Shown piece after piece: positions 8,136-17,098 of a stretch of 47,130 nt of DNA. Each line of letters begins with the position of its first letter. Position 1 is the stretch's first letter. Both the position numbers and the translations under genes were made by a program. The stretch comes from CAZTHL01 sp964613585 (GTDB lineage Bacteria; Pseudomonadota; Alphaproteobacteria; DSM-16000; Inquilinaceae). The stretch spans positions 1-47,130 of the forward strand of contig CAZTHL010000022.1 in assembly GCA_964613585.1 (NCBI GenBank). Reading direction: 5' to 3'. The notes beneath the pieces were generated by a model. That model ran no database searches and was not told the origin of the DNA. It was given only the letters and a program-made list of their open reading frames with translations.

Positions 8136-9419
8136 CTATGCCTCGTCCGAGTCGGCCGTGATGAGATCGCAGCCACGCAGGTAGGGACGCAGAGCCTCGG
8201 GAACGAGGATCGAGCCGTCGGGCTGCTGGTAGGTTTCCATGACTGCGATGAGCGTCCGGCCGACGGCGAGCCCCGACCCGTTCAAGGTGTGGACGAAGCG
8301 GGTCGCCTTCTCACCTTTGCCGCGGCATCGGGCGTTCATGCGCCGGCCCTGAAACTCACCACAGTTCGAGCAGGAGGAGATCTCGCGGAATTGCCCCTGT
8401 CCGGGCAGCCAGACCTCAAGGTCGTAGGTCTTGCAGGCAGCGAAGCCGAGATCGCCGGTGCACAGGGAGACCACCCGGTAGGCTAGGCCCAGGCGCTGCA
8501 GCACGGCCTCGGCGCAGGCGGTCATGCGCTCATGCTCGGCCATCGAGTCGTCCGGGGTGGTCACGCTGACCAGCTCGACCTTGTTGAACTGGTGCTGCCG
8601 GATCATGCCGCGAGTGTCCTTGCCGGCCGCCCCGGCTTCCGACCGGAAGCACGGGGTCAAGGCGGTCATCCTGAGCGGCAGACGCGCGCTGTCGAGGATG
8701 GCGTCGGCGACAAGGTTGGTAAGCGGCACCTCCGCGGTGGGGATCAGCCAATGGCCGGTCGTCGTGCGGAACAGGTCCTCGCCGAACTTCGGCAGCTGCC
8801 CGGTGCCGAACGCGGCCTCGTCGCGAACCAGCAGTGGCGGCGCGGTCTCGATGTATCCGTTCTCAAGTGTCTGCAGATCGAGCATGAATTGCCCGATCGC
8901 TCGCTCAAGACGGGCCAGCGCCCCCTTGAGCACGACGAACCGGCTGCCCGACAGCCGGGCGGCCGCCGAGAAGTCCATCAGCCCCAGCGCCTCGCCCAGC
9001 TCGAAATGCTCCCGAAGCCCCTCGGACGATCTCGGTTCGCCCCAGCGCCGGATCTCGACATTGGCGGCCTCGTTCGGGCCATCCGGCGTGTCCTCGCCAG
9101 GCAGGTTCGGCAACGATGCCAGCCGGTCCCTGAGCTGCTCGCCCAGCAGGCGGTCGCGCTCCTCGAGATCGGCCAGCCGCTGCTTGATCGAGGACACCTC
9201 GTCCATCAGCGTCCGCGCGTCGCCGCCTGCCCGCTTGATTTGGCCGATCTCGCGGGACGCCTCGTTGCGCCGGCTCTGTAGCTCCTGCAGCTCCTTCTGG
9301 ATCGCCCGGCGCTCCGCATCGAGCGACAGCAGGCCATCAGCGGCGGGTTCGAGACCGCGGCGGTCCAGGGCCGCGTCGAAGGCCGCCGCGTTCTCCCGGA
9401 CTAAACGGATGTCGTGCAT
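8136..9419 (-). CDS. serS: Seryl-tRNA synthetase
   Basis: Class II aminoacyl-tRNA synthetase that charges tRNA-Ser. The 427 residues hold an N-terminal antiparallel coiled-coil arm (about 30-105), motif 2 as FRSEAGAAGKDTRGMIRQHQ followed by FNKVEL, the serine-site region SSCSNCGEFQGRRM, and motif 3 as NGSGLAVGRTLIAVMETYQ. Length is normal. It lies between tatC and pcm; the 160 bases to pcm contain no recognisable gene. Confidence 0.96.
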   Translation of the reverse strand: MHDIRLVRENAAAFDAALDRRGLEPAADGLLSLDAERRAIQKELQELQSRRNEASREIGQIKRAGGDARTLMDEVSSIKQRLADLEERDRLLGEQLRDRLASLPNLPGEDTPDGPNEAANVEIRRWGEPRSSEGLREHFELGEALGLMDFSAAARLSGSRFVVLKGALARLERAIGQFMLDLQTLENGYIETAPPLLVRDEAAFGTGQLPKFGEDLFRTTTGHWLIPTAEVPLTNLVADAILDSARLPLRMTALTPCFRSEAGAAGKDTRGMIRQHQFNKVELVSVTTPDDSMAEHERMTACAEAVLQRLGLAYRVVSLCTGDLGFAACKTYDLEVWLPGQGQFREISSCSNCGEFQGRRMNARCRGKGEKATRFVHTLNGSGLAVGRTLIAVMETYQQPDGSILVPEALRPYLRGCDLITADSDEA

Positions 9420-9505
9420 GGCAGATCAGAACCGGCCGGAGGAGGAGGCGCGACTTATAAGCTGCCGGACACGCCTGATCCACCCTCGCGACCCGTCGCC
9501 CGGCC

Positions 9506-10315
9506 TCACGTGCCGGCGGCCGTGGCCGCGTCCTCGGCCTCCTCGCGACGCTGGCGCCGGCGCTCGGCCAGCCGGGCCAGCCAGATAGACAGCTCGTAGA
9601 GCACCAGGATCGGGAGAGCGAGCCCGATTTGGCTGATCACGTCGGGCGGCGTCAGCAGGGCGGCCGCCACAAAGACGCCGACGATCGCGAACTTCCGCTG
9701 CCGCGCCAAGCCCTCCGCCGTCACGATCCCGGCCCGGGCCATGAGGGTCAGGGCGACCGGCAGCTGGAACGCCAGCCCGAAGGCGAAGATGAGCCGCATG
9801 ACCAGGTTCAGATACTCGCTGACCCGGGCCTCGAGCTGGATCGGCAGCATCGCCTCACCGGCCGGAGCCTCGAAGCTGAGGAAGAACTTCCAGGCGAGCG
9901 GGAAGATGCCGAAATACACCATTGCCCCGCCGAGGAAGAACAGGATCGGGGTGGCGATCAGGAAAGGCAGAAATGCCTTCTTCTCGTGCCGATACAGTCC
10001 CGGTGCCATAAACATGTACATTTGGCTGGCGATGATGGGGAAGGATAGAAAGGCGCCCGCAAAAAACGCCACCTTAACATAGGTGAAAAACACTTCGGTC
10101 AGCCCGGTGAAGATCATTCGCCGGTTCTCACCCTCCAGTTCGGCTGCGAGAGGCTGCACCAAAAAGGCGTAAATGTCTTCCGCGAAGACGTAGCAGACCA
10201 GGAACGCAACAAAGAGCGCGGCCACGGAGTACATCAGACGATTGCGCAGCTCGATCAGATGCTCGAGCAACGGCATCTCCTTGTCGTCGATGTCCCGGTC
10301 ATCGGAAGTTGACAC
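9506..10315 (-). CDS. tatC: Sec-independent protein translocase TatC
   Basis: Six-span inner-membrane receptor for twin-arginine signal peptides. The GTG at 10315 was chosen because GAGG precedes it and it lies just after the tatB stop, giving 269 residues. Landmarks are PLLEHLIELRNRL at the N-terminus, FFTYVKVAFFAGAFLSFPII, and AFGLAFQLPV. The C-terminal tail after about 245 is charged and cytosolic. It is the last of tatABC; the Tat-type signal on the peptide-binding protein at 39159-40838 is one likely client. Confidence 0.95.
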   Translation of the reverse strand: MSTSDDRDIDDKEMPLLEHLIELRNRLMYSVAALFVAFLVCYVFAEDIYAFLVQPLAAELEGENRRMIFTGLTEVFFTYVKVAFFAGAFLSFPIIASQMYMFMAPGLYRHEKKAFLPFLIATPILFFLGGAMVYFGIFPLAWKFFLSFEAPAGEAMLPIQLEARVSEYLNLVMRLIFAFGLAFQLPVALTLMARAGIVTAEGLARQRKFAIVGVFVAAALLTPPDVISQIGLALPILVLYELSIWLARLAERRRQRREEAEDAATAAGT

Positions 10316-10319
10316 GTGA

Positions 10320-10781
10320 TCAACCTCGATCGCTCGATCCGGACGCGGCCGACCGCTCGCCATCCTCGGTCTGCAGAGGTGCCGATTCCGGGCTGGTCGG
10401 ACGGTCCTGGGGCGCGTCGGACCGGAAGGCGGGCGCGGCCGACTCGTCGCTCGCCGTTTGGGCCTCGCCCGCCGGCCTCTGGCTCGGCTTGCCGTCCCGC
10501 ATGCGAAGCACATCCCCCAATGTGTGGTCGGGGTCTATCGTGTTCTCGATCTGCTTCTTGACGTTCAACTGTCGGGCGTTCTGGATGCCCTTGCGCACAT
10601 CATCCAGTTCCGCGTCGCGTACCATGTCATCGACATGACGATGAAACTCAGCGGCGACCCGGCGTGCGGCGCGCACCCATTTGCCGACGGTGTACAGCGC
10701 CTTCGGCAGATCGCGCGGACCGATGACCAGCAGAGCGACGATGAGGATGATCGCGAATTCCGGCCAGCCGATGTCCAGCAT
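10320..10781 (-). CDS. tatB: Sec-independent protein translocase TatB
   Basis: A 153-residue TatB with the N-terminal MLDIGWPEFAIILIVALLVIG helix, the GPRDLPKAL hinge, and an amphipathic helix through about residue 70. The remainder is a low-complexity acidic, Pro- and Ser-rich tail, as usual for TatB. It works with TatC to receive twin-arginine substrates. The gene lies between tatA and tatC, four bases before the tatC start. Confidence 0.94.
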   Translation of the reverse strand: MLDIGWPEFAIILIVALLVIGPRDLPKALYTVGKWVRAARRVAAEFHRHVDDMVRDAELDDVRKGIQNARQLNVKKQIENTIDPDHTLGDVLRMRDGKPSQRPAGEAQTASDESAAPAFRSDAPQDRPTSPESAPLQTEDGERSAASGSSDRG

Positions 10782-10827
10782 TTTTCGCGTCCGCGTCGGC
10801 GATAGCTCGCCGACCGTCTACCGGGTC

Positions 10828-11055
10828 TCAGGTCTTTGCTTCATCCTTGCTGGTGGTCGAGGACATTGTCGCATCCGGCTTAGACTCAAGGCGTTTGTCG
10901 TCCTCGGCAGCCGTCTCGTCGTCCTCCTTCATCCCGCGCTTGAAGTTCTTCACGCCCTTGGCGACGTCGCCCATCACCTTCGGCAGCTTTCCGGCCCCGA
11001 AAATGATCAGCACGATCAACAGGATCAGGATTACCTGCCAGACACCGATGCTCAT
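10828..11055 (-). CDS. tatA: Sec-independent protein translocase TatA
   Basis: Pore-forming Tat subunit of 75 residues: a membrane helix (SIGVWQVILILLIVLIIFGAG), the LPKVMGDVAKGVKNFKRGM amphipathic helix, and a charged tail. The ATG at 11055 has AAGGGG about five bases upstream and gives the conserved MSIG start, so it is preferred to a frame starting seven codons earlier. It leads tatABC and follows the ABC ATPase gene after about 130 bases. Confidence 0.94.
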   Translation of the reverse strand: MSIGVWQVILILLIVLIIFGAGKLPKVMGDVAKGVKNFKRGMKEDDETAAEDDKRLESKPDATMSSTTSKDEAKT

Positions 11056-11186
11056 AAGGACCCCTTCACCCGCCAATGGCCGCGGTCAGCCGGCCAAGCA
11101 CCATCGCACTGTACCACGATCATCAAACATTGGCAGAAAGCCCCCACCCTCGCAATGCCCGCCCCCTCGGCCGAACGCCGCAGCAA

Positions 11187-12341
11187 TCAGTCGTTCGCTG
11201 GACCGGCGGCGAATATGAAGGCTTGATTGCGGTCCAGGCCGATCGACACGATGGTGCCCTCGGGCGGCAGGAATTGGCCGGGCATGCGGGCGTGCAGATG
11301 AACAGAGTCGCCAGGGCGGTGCGGATCGGGCACCGAAAGGTGGACGAGGCTGGTGCGACCCAGCAATCGGGACGCCTCGACCCGACCGCGAACCGGGCCG
11401 GGGCCGAAAGGGTCGACGGCGAGCGCCATGCCCTCAGGGCGGACCAGCACCTCCACCGGTTGGCCGTCGCCGAGGCCGGGAGCCGGTACCGGTCCCAGCG
11501 CGGTCGCCACCTGCCCGCGCTCAACCCGGCCGGTAAGCCGGTTGACCTCCCCGAAGAACCCGGCGGCGAAGCCATCGGCCGGACGGCAGTACAGGTCCAC
11601 CGGCGTGCCGGTCTGCACGATCCGCCCGGCCCGCATGAGAGCGATCCGGTCAGCCAGGAACATGGCCTCCTCGGGGTCATGGGTCACCACCATGGTGGCC
11701 GCGCCATTGGCCTTCAGAACGTGAAGGGTCTCGTCCCGAACGGTGTCGCGCAGCCGGGTGTCCAGACCCGAGAACGGCTCGTCCAGCAGTAGGACAGGCG
11801 GCCGCGGTGCCAGGGCCCGGGCCAGCGCCACCCGTTGCTGCTGGCCACCGGACAATGTGTGCGGGTAGGCACGAGCGTTATCGACCATGCCGACATGGTC
11901 GAGGGTCTCCAACGCGCGTCGCCGCTGCTCTCCCGCACGGAGGTGGCCAAGACCGAAACGGACATTGTCGAGCGCGGTCAGATGCGGAAACAGCGCGTAG
12001 TCCTGAAAGACGAGGCCGACACCGCGCTCCTCGGGCGGCATGCTGCGGGTCGGGTCGGCGACCGTCCGGCCACCGATGCGGACCATGCCGGTCTGCACCG
12101 GCTCCAGGCCGGCGGCCAGACGCAGCAAGGTCGACTTGCCGCACCCCGATGGTCCGACGAGGCAGACGATCTCGCCAGCGGCGATCGACAGGCTGACATG
12201 CTCCAGGGCGCGGACCCGGCCATAGACGTGCGTGATGTCCGACAGCTCAAGGACCGCCGGCGCATCCCGTTCCGGATCGGGACCTGAATCAAGGTTGGTA
12301 TAGGAAATCATGGAAGCATCATGCCTGGTCGACGGCGGCAT
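11187..12341 (-). CDS. ABC transporter ATP-binding protein with TOBE domain, orphan
   Basis: A 384-residue importer-type ATPase: Walker A GPSGCGKST at about 63-71, Q loop in VFQDYALFPH, signature LSGGQQQRVALARAL, Walker B LLLDEPFSGLD, switch His in VVTHDPEEAM, and a C-terminal TOBE-like regulatory region. It resembles the iron/polyamine/sugar (FbpC/PotA/MalK) class. No permease or binding protein is nearby, so the substrate is unknown. It sits between scpB and tatA, where related genomes usually have nothing. The start is uncertain: ATGs at 12341 and 12311 are both possible and neither has a strong ribosome site. Confidence 0.85.
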   Translation of the reverse strand: MPPSTRHDASMISYTNLDSGPDPERDAPAVLELSDITHVYGRVRALEHVSLSIAAGEIVCLVGPSGCGKSTLLRLAAGLEPVQTGMVRIGGRTVADPTRSMPPEERGVGLVFQDYALFPHLTALDNVRFGLGHLRAGEQRRRALETLDHVGMVDNARAYPHTLSGGQQQRVALARALAPRPPVLLLDEPFSGLDTRLRDTVRDETLHVLKANGAATMVVTHDPEEAMFLADRIALMRAGRIVQTGTPVDLYCRPADGFAAGFFGEVNRLTGRVERGQVATALGPVPAPGLGDGQPVEVLVRPEGMALAVDPFGPGPVRGRVEASRLLGRTSLVHLSVPDPHRPGDSVHLHARMPGQFLPPEGTIVSIGLDRNQAFIFAAGPAND

Positions 12342-12395
12342 CGGCTGAACCCTGACCTGAACTAAGGATGCCTGGCGGGGAAATGCAATCCATTC

Positions 12396-13064
12396 TCAAC
12401 CGGAGTTGCGGCCGTCCTCCTCCCCGTCGTCCTCTCCATCAAACGTCGGGCCCCAAGGCGGCCTTGCGGTCGCTCCCTCTTCCTCGTCTCCAGTCGCTCC
12501 CGGGCTCGGCCGGTGTCCAGGCAGCACGGCCGTCGGCGAATGAGTGTCAATGAGCCCGGCCGCCTTCAGCTCCTCCACCCCCGGCAGATCGTCCAGCGAA
12601 GCGAGCCCGAAATGATCCAGGAACTGTCGTGTGGTACCCCAGGTGAGCGGCCGGCCCGGCGTCTGCCGACGGCGGCCCGGCCGGATCCAGCCCGCGTCCA
12701 TCAGGACGTCGAGGGTACCGCGGCTCGTGGCGACCCCTCGGATCTCCTCGATTTCCGCACGGGTCAGAGGCTGGTGATAGGCGATGATGGCCAGCGTCTC
12801 GGTGGCGGCACGGGACAGCCGCCGAACCACCTCGCCATAGTCGGACAGCGCGGCCGCGACATCCGGGGCCGTGCGGAACGCCCATCCGCCGGCCAGTTGG
12901 ACCAGGTTGATGCCGCGCTCCCTGTAGTGCTCGGCGAGACGAGCCAGCGCCGCCTCGACATCGGCACCCTCCGGCAGGCGCGCCTTGAGCGCGCCGACAT
13001 CCAATGGCTCCGGGCTGACGAACAGCATAGCCTCGACCACGCGCTCCACCGCGCGTCCGCTCAT
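12396..13064 (-). CDS. scpB: Segregation and condensation protein B
   Basis: Winged-helix kleisin-interacting subunit of the SMC-ScpAB condensin. The 222 residues show the family order VEAMLFVSPEPLD, ETLAIIAYHQPLTRAEIEEIRGV, and RPLTWGTTRQFLDHFGL. The tail after about 170 is acidic and low complexity. Its ATG overlaps the scpA stop by four bases (ATGA), implying translational coupling. Confidence 0.93.
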   Translation of the reverse strand: MSGRAVERVVEAMLFVSPEPLDVGALKARLPEGADVEAALARLAEHYRERGINLVQLAGGWAFRTAPDVAAALSDYGEVVRRLSRAATETLAIIAYHQPLTRAEIEEIRGVATSRGTLDVLMDAGWIRPGRRRQTPGRPLTWGTTRQFLDHFGLASLDDLPGVEELKAAGLIDTHSPTAVLPGHRPSPGATGDEEEGATARPPWGPTFDGEDDGEEDGRNSG

Positions 13065-13873
13065 GCTCCGACGTCCTTCGGGCTGGTCGACGCCGGACGT
13101 ACATACACCGGCTGGAACGGTCCATCCTGTCGCAGCTCGGCACGGCCCGCCTTGGTCAGCTCGAGTGCCGCGGAAAATGTTGCCGCCATGGCCGAGCGAT
13201 CAACCAGGGCATCGCCCACGGGCCCAGGCAGAAAGCTGCCAAGCGCAGTCCAGCCCTTGGCTCCCGTGAGCAAGCCCTGCAGCCGCTGCATGGCCATCTG
13301 AAGCGAGTAAAGCCCCGAGGTCTCGATGCGAAGCGACCCTTCTGAGCGTGCTCGTCGCGCGCGGTGATCCGCGTAAGCCTTCAGGAGATCGGTCAGCTCC
13401 ACCGCATAGCAAACCTTCACCACGGTCGTGTCCGGCACCGCGGCGCCGCGCGCGAACACATCCCGACCGAGCCGCGGCCGCTGCAGCAACCCTTCACCGG
13501 CGCTCCGCATGGCCTCGAGCCGACGAAGCTGGAAGGCCAACCGATCGGCCAGCTCCTGAGCGCTCGGCTCTTCCTCTGACACGTCCTTCTCGGGCAGGAG
13601 CAAACGGGATTTGAGGTAAACTAGCCACGCCGCCATGACCAGGTAGTCGGCGGCCAACTCGAGGCGCCGCCGCCGGGCCTGCTCCATGAAGGCCAGATAC
13701 TGCTCGACAAGGCGAAGGATGGAGATCTGCTTCAGATCGACCTTTTGCGCCTTGGCCTGATCGAGAAGCAGGTCGATCGGACCTTCGTACGCCTCCAAAC
13801 GCAGAACCAGCGTCTCCTCGTCGGCGGTGTCCGTCGCGGCGGGGGCGTGCTCCTCCCTCTGGTCGCCGCTCAT
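13061..13873 (-). CDS. scpA: Segregation and condensation protein A (kleisin)
   Basis: Kleisin subunit bridging SMC heads in chromosome condensation. The ATG at 13873 gives 270 residues and overlaps the stop of the M50 protease gene (ATGA). Landmarks are LEAYEGPIDLLLDQAKAQK, ISILRLVEQYLAFME, AADYLVMAAWLVYLKSRLLL, and a C-terminal winged helix with TFSAALELTKAGRAEL. A longer frame runs upstream but covers the neighbouring gene, so it was rejected. Confidence 0.93.
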   Translation of the reverse strand: MSGDQREEHAPAATDTADEETLVLRLEAYEGPIDLLLDQAKAQKVDLKQISILRLVEQYLAFMEQARRRRLELAADYLVMAAWLVYLKSRLLLPEKDVSEEEPSAQELADRLAFQLRRLEAMRSAGEGLLQRPRLGRDVFARGAAVPDTTVVKVCYAVELTDLLKAYADHRARRARSEGSLRIETSGLYSLQMAMQRLQGLLTGAKGWTALGSFLPGPVGDALVDRSAMAATFSAALELTKAGRAELRQDGPFQPVYVRPASTSPKDVGA

Positions 13874-14556
13874 CGGATCCCGGCCACAAGAGCAATGAAC
13901 GACTGAAGCAAGCGTGCGGGCTCGAGCACAACCGCGGTGATCAAATGAGTGTCGATGTCCAGCGAACGAGCCAGGATTGGCAGCAGCAGCAGCAACGCCA
14001 CCAGTGTGACGATTCCGGCGCGCTCCAAGCGCGCCAACGGCATGGCGAGCGGCCCAGGCAGGATTCCGACCAGGACCCGGCCGCCGTCCAGGGGCGGCAA
14101 CGGCAGCATGTTGAGAACGGCGAGCAGCACGTTGATCCATATGGAGATGTTGAGCATGTCGGCGACCCAGGCCTCCGCCGTTGCGGGCAGCAGGTAGGTC
14201 CATCGCAGCATCCAGCCGGAAGCCATCGCCAGCAGGAGGTTGATCGCCGGTCCGGCCAGCGCGACGAGCACCAGATCGCGGCGGGGCCGCGCCAGCTTGG
14301 CGGTGCTCACCGGCACCGGCTTGGCCCAGCCGAACACGAACGGCGAGATCACGATCAGCATTGCCGGGAAAAGAATGGTGCCGAGGAGATCGACATGCCT
14401 CAATGGGTTGAAGGTGACCCGTCCCAAGCGGTACGCGGTGTCGTCGCCGAGCCGCCAGGCGACGAAGCCGTGGGCCGCCTCATGCAAGGTGATCGCCACG
14501 AGGATCGGGAACACCCAGATGGACGCCGTGTAGACGAGGCTCTCGGCAAGCGGCAC
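13870..14556 (-). CDS. Site-2 protease family (M50) membrane metalloprotease
   Basis: A 228-residue multi-span intramembrane metalloprotease. The zinc motif HEAAH (H25, E26, H29) lies in the first helix region and the third ligand is D157 in NMLPLPPLDGGRV, so the catalytic set is complete. There is no PDZ domain, which separates it from RseP; it belongs to the short, widespread group with undefined substrates. It starts six bases after the nagZ stop and overlaps scpA. Confidence 0.9.
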   Translation of the reverse strand: MPLAESLVYTASIWVFPILVAITLHEAAHGFVAWRLGDDTAYRLGRVTFNPLRHVDLLGTILFPAMLIVISPFVFGWAKPVPVSTAKLARPRRDLVLVALAGPAINLLLAMASGWMLRWTYLLPATAEAWVADMLNISIWINVLLAVLNMLPLPPLDGGRVLVGILPGPLAMPLARLERAGIVTLVALLLLLPILARSLDIDTHLITAVVLEPARLLQSFIALVAGIR

Positions 14557-14562
14557 GCCGAA

Positions 14563-15600
14563 TCACCCCTCAGCCAGGAGGGCGCGGACCCGGGCGCGCA
14601 GGGCATCCGGATCTAGGTCCGCCTGGGGTCGCCTGCGGGCTGCCTCGGCCATGGCGAGACGCTCCAGCGACTGTCGGCCAACCGGAGGCACCGCGTCAGC
14701 GACCTCGATCATCTCGGCCATATCGCCATTGCAGTGCAGCGCGAGATCGCAGCCGGCGGCGAGCGCGGCGCGGGCCCGGCCACCGGCCGGGCCCTGGAGC
14801 GCGCCCATGGACAGATCGTCGCTGATGAGGACGCCGTCGAAGCCAATGGCGCCCCGAATGACATCGCCGATGGCCGTCGCCGACAATGTCACCGGAGCCG
14901 CGGGATCCACGGCCGACAGCACAAGGTGACCGGTCATGCCCCAGGGCATGCCGGACAGGGCCCGGAACGGCTCGAAATCCCACCGTTCCAGAGTGGCGCG
15001 ATCGGCGTCAATGATCGGCAGACCCTGATGGCTGTCCACAGTGGCGCGACCGTGGCCGGGCAGATGCTTGATGATCGGCAGGATACCGCCATCCAGCAGG
15101 CCTTCACACGCCGCCCGGCCCAGGCGGGCAACGACGAGCGGATCCTGCGAGAAGGCCCGATCACCAATGACCGGGCTGGCACCGGGGACGGCCAGGTCGA
15201 GCACCGGGAACGCGTCGACCGAGATGCCGAGCTCGGCGAGGGATGCGGCCATCGCCAAGGCATGGCAGTGCACCGCCGCCTCGGCCCCAGCGAGGTCGGC
15301 CCTTGCCAATTCGCCAAAACGGCCGGCGGCCGGCAGCGCCGGCCACGACGGCGGCGCCAGCCGCTGCACTCGTCCGCCTTCCTGGTCGATCAATATCGGA
15401 CAATCGGGTCGGCCAACACTGTCCCGGAGCTCGGCCGTGAGTCTCTTCACCTGTCTCGGGCTCTCGCAATTGCGCCGAAAGAGTATGAAGCCCCATGGGT
15501 CCGCCTCACGGTAGAACCGCCGCTCGGGGCCGCTCAGCGACACGCTGCCACAGCCAAAGATCACCGCACGCGGCTGTCGCCGTACCGCCTCAACGGACAA
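14563..15600 (-). CDS. nagZ: Beta-N-acetylhexosaminidase
   Basis: Family 3 glycoside hydrolase of peptidoglycan recycling, removing GlcNAc from anhydromuropeptides in the cytosol. The 345 residues contain FREADPWGF-like YREADPWGFILFRRN, DQEGGRVQRL, the catalytic loop IIKHLPGHGRATVDSHQGLP, and the nucleophile in LISDDLSMGAL. The start is a TTG at 15600 overlapping the SPOR gene end by 11 bases, with a weak ribosome site. A downstream GTG at 15564 is possible but would leave only one residue before the conserved IFGCG strand. Confidence 0.92.
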   Translation of the reverse strand: MSVEAVRRQPRAVIFGCGSVSLSGPERRFYREADPWGFILFRRNCESPRQVKRLTAELRDSVGRPDCPILIDQEGGRVQRLAPPSWPALPAAGRFGELARADLAGAEAAVHCHALAMAASLAELGISVDAFPVLDLAVPGASPVIGDRAFSQDPLVVARLGRAACEGLLDGGILPIIKHLPGHGRATVDSHQGLPIIDADRATLERWDFEPFRALSGMPWGMTGHLVLSAVDPAAPVTLSATAIGDVIRGAIGFDGVLISDDLSMGALQGPAGGRARAALAAGCDLALHCNGDMAEMIEVADAVPPVGRQSLERLAMAEAARRRPQADLDPDALRARVRALLAEG

Positions 15601-16987
15601 AGCAGTCGGCCCCGCGGGCTCTCAGAGCCGCGCAACGACGACGTGCCTCGGCCCGATCAACGGTGGCCGCCTGCACCCGAAACCATCTCGTCCCGTCGAC
15701 CACCGCTGTGGGCACGACTAGGTCGAGGTCGCCCAGCAGATCGGGGAAGCGGGCTTCCAACGTGCGCCAAATCCTCCGTGCCTCGTCCTCTGATGTTGCC
15801 GCGGCCACCTGGAAGCGTCCGGGGCTGTCCTCTGTCACCCGGAGCGTCGGGCTGGAAGCCGTCAGGGGCTCAGCAGGCATGGCTGCGAGGCTTGCGCCGA
15901 TCTGCGGCGCACCGGCCGGAATCTGGTCGAGCATCGGGTCGCCCGGCGGCCGGCCCCGTCCTGAAAGGCCGGCCAGCGCACCGCCCTCTGGCTCGGATCC
16001 CACGGCCGGCCCAGGCGTTGCCGCAGCGCTCGGTCGCGCTGCCGCCACTTCTGTATCCTCGGTCACGGCGGGTTCGGCAATGCTCTCAAGGGCCGGGTCA
16101 ACGGACGGGGTCGCGTCCCCCGTCTCCCCGCGAGAAGCCGCCTCGGCCTCCACCGCCGGAGGCGCCGGCATGTCGCCGTCTGCCGCCGCCGCTGTCGTCT
16201 CTACCGGGACTCGGGAGACCGGGGCGCCGGACCCACGATCACCAGGGTTCGCGTGGCCTGGATCGGGCTCATTGGTGTTCCCGATCGGGCGCGGCGCTTC
16301 GGATGGCGCGTCCACCGTCTCCGGGGTCGACTCAGGCTCGTCGGAGGTCCCAGTCGGCGCCGGCGCTCGAGCCACCGGACCGGTGCGGCTGATCTCGCGG
16401 GCGATCAGCACCTCCGCCGGCTCGGCCTCACCGTCCGGCGACCATTGGACGATCCGGGGCGGCGATGCCGCTATGCCGTCGTTCTCGGAAGCCGCAGGCG
16501 TCGAAGCCCGGTCCGAGGCTGCGGTCCCGGGATCCATGTCCGGGTCGCCCTCTGCGACCGGCATCGCCTGGCCACCATCCTCGCGCTGCCCATCCTCGCC
16601 GTCGCCCTCGGCAGCCGGAGTCAGCGAAGCCGTGTCGCTGGATCGGCCCGGCGGCGAAGTCTCGATACCGACAGGATCGTCCGGCTCTCCATCGAAGTCA
16701 TGCAGCACCTGTCGGTTCTGATGGGGCACCTCCATGCCCCCCGGCTGCTCGGGCCGGACGCGCGTCGGGTTCAGATCGGCGCGGATCAGAGGAACGGCCG
16801 ATTCAGCTCGACGGTAGGGTCCTTCGTAAGCGTACCAAAGCAGGGCGGCAAAGCTGCCGATCGCCATGATCAGCATCACCGCAGTGAGGGACCGACGAAG
16901 CGACGATCCTCTGCGCCGTCTGTCCTGCCCCGGGCGGCCCGCGTCGCCCCGGGCGGCCCGCCTTCGACCCGTGCGCCGCGCTGGCAT
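15590..16987 (-). CDS. SPOR domain membrane protein
   Basis: A 465-residue protein from the ATG at 16987 (AAGGA nine bases upstream; a GTG six codons earlier is an alternative). The first 35 residues are strongly basic and cytosolic, about 36-56 form one membrane helix, then a long Pro-, Ala- and acid-rich periplasmic linker leads to a C-terminal SPOR domain (about the last 80 residues, beginning GRFQVAAATSEDEARRIW). SPOR domains bind denuded septal glycan, so a role in division or cell-wall remodelling is likely. nagZ overlaps its 3' end. Confidence 0.85.
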   Translation of the reverse strand: MPARRTGRRRAARGDAGRPGQDRRRRGSSLRRSLTAVMLIMAIGSFAALLWYAYEGPYRRAESAVPLIRADLNPTRVRPEQPGGMEVPHQNRQVLHDFDGEPDDPVGIETSPPGRSSDTASLTPAAEGDGEDGQREDGGQAMPVAEGDPDMDPGTAASDRASTPAASENDGIAASPPRIVQWSPDGEAEPAEVLIAREISRTGPVARAPAPTGTSDEPESTPETVDAPSEAPRPIGNTNEPDPGHANPGDRGSGAPVSRVPVETTAAAADGDMPAPPAVEAEAASRGETGDATPSVDPALESIAEPAVTEDTEVAAARPSAAATPGPAVGSEPEGGALAGLSGRGRPPGDPMLDQIPAGAPQIGASLAAMPAEPLTASSPTLRVTEDSPGRFQVAAATSEDEARRIWRTLEARFPDLLGDLDLVVPTAVVDGTRWFRVQAATVDRAEARRRCAALRARGADCFVR

Positions 16988-17098
16988 TGTCTGGCGTCCT
17001 TGCACAACTTGCCCGTCGGCCGTTTAGCAGAGGTGGGTCAAGCTCGCCAAGGCCATGAACGTGCCGATGCCAACGGTCGCCCTGCGGCTGTGCCGGGA

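Noticed and set aside
12309..14203. Longer N-terminal forms of scpA and scpB neighbours
   Set aside because: The extensions lie over adjacent real genes and lack family similarity; ATGA overlaps give clear starts for scpA and scpB.
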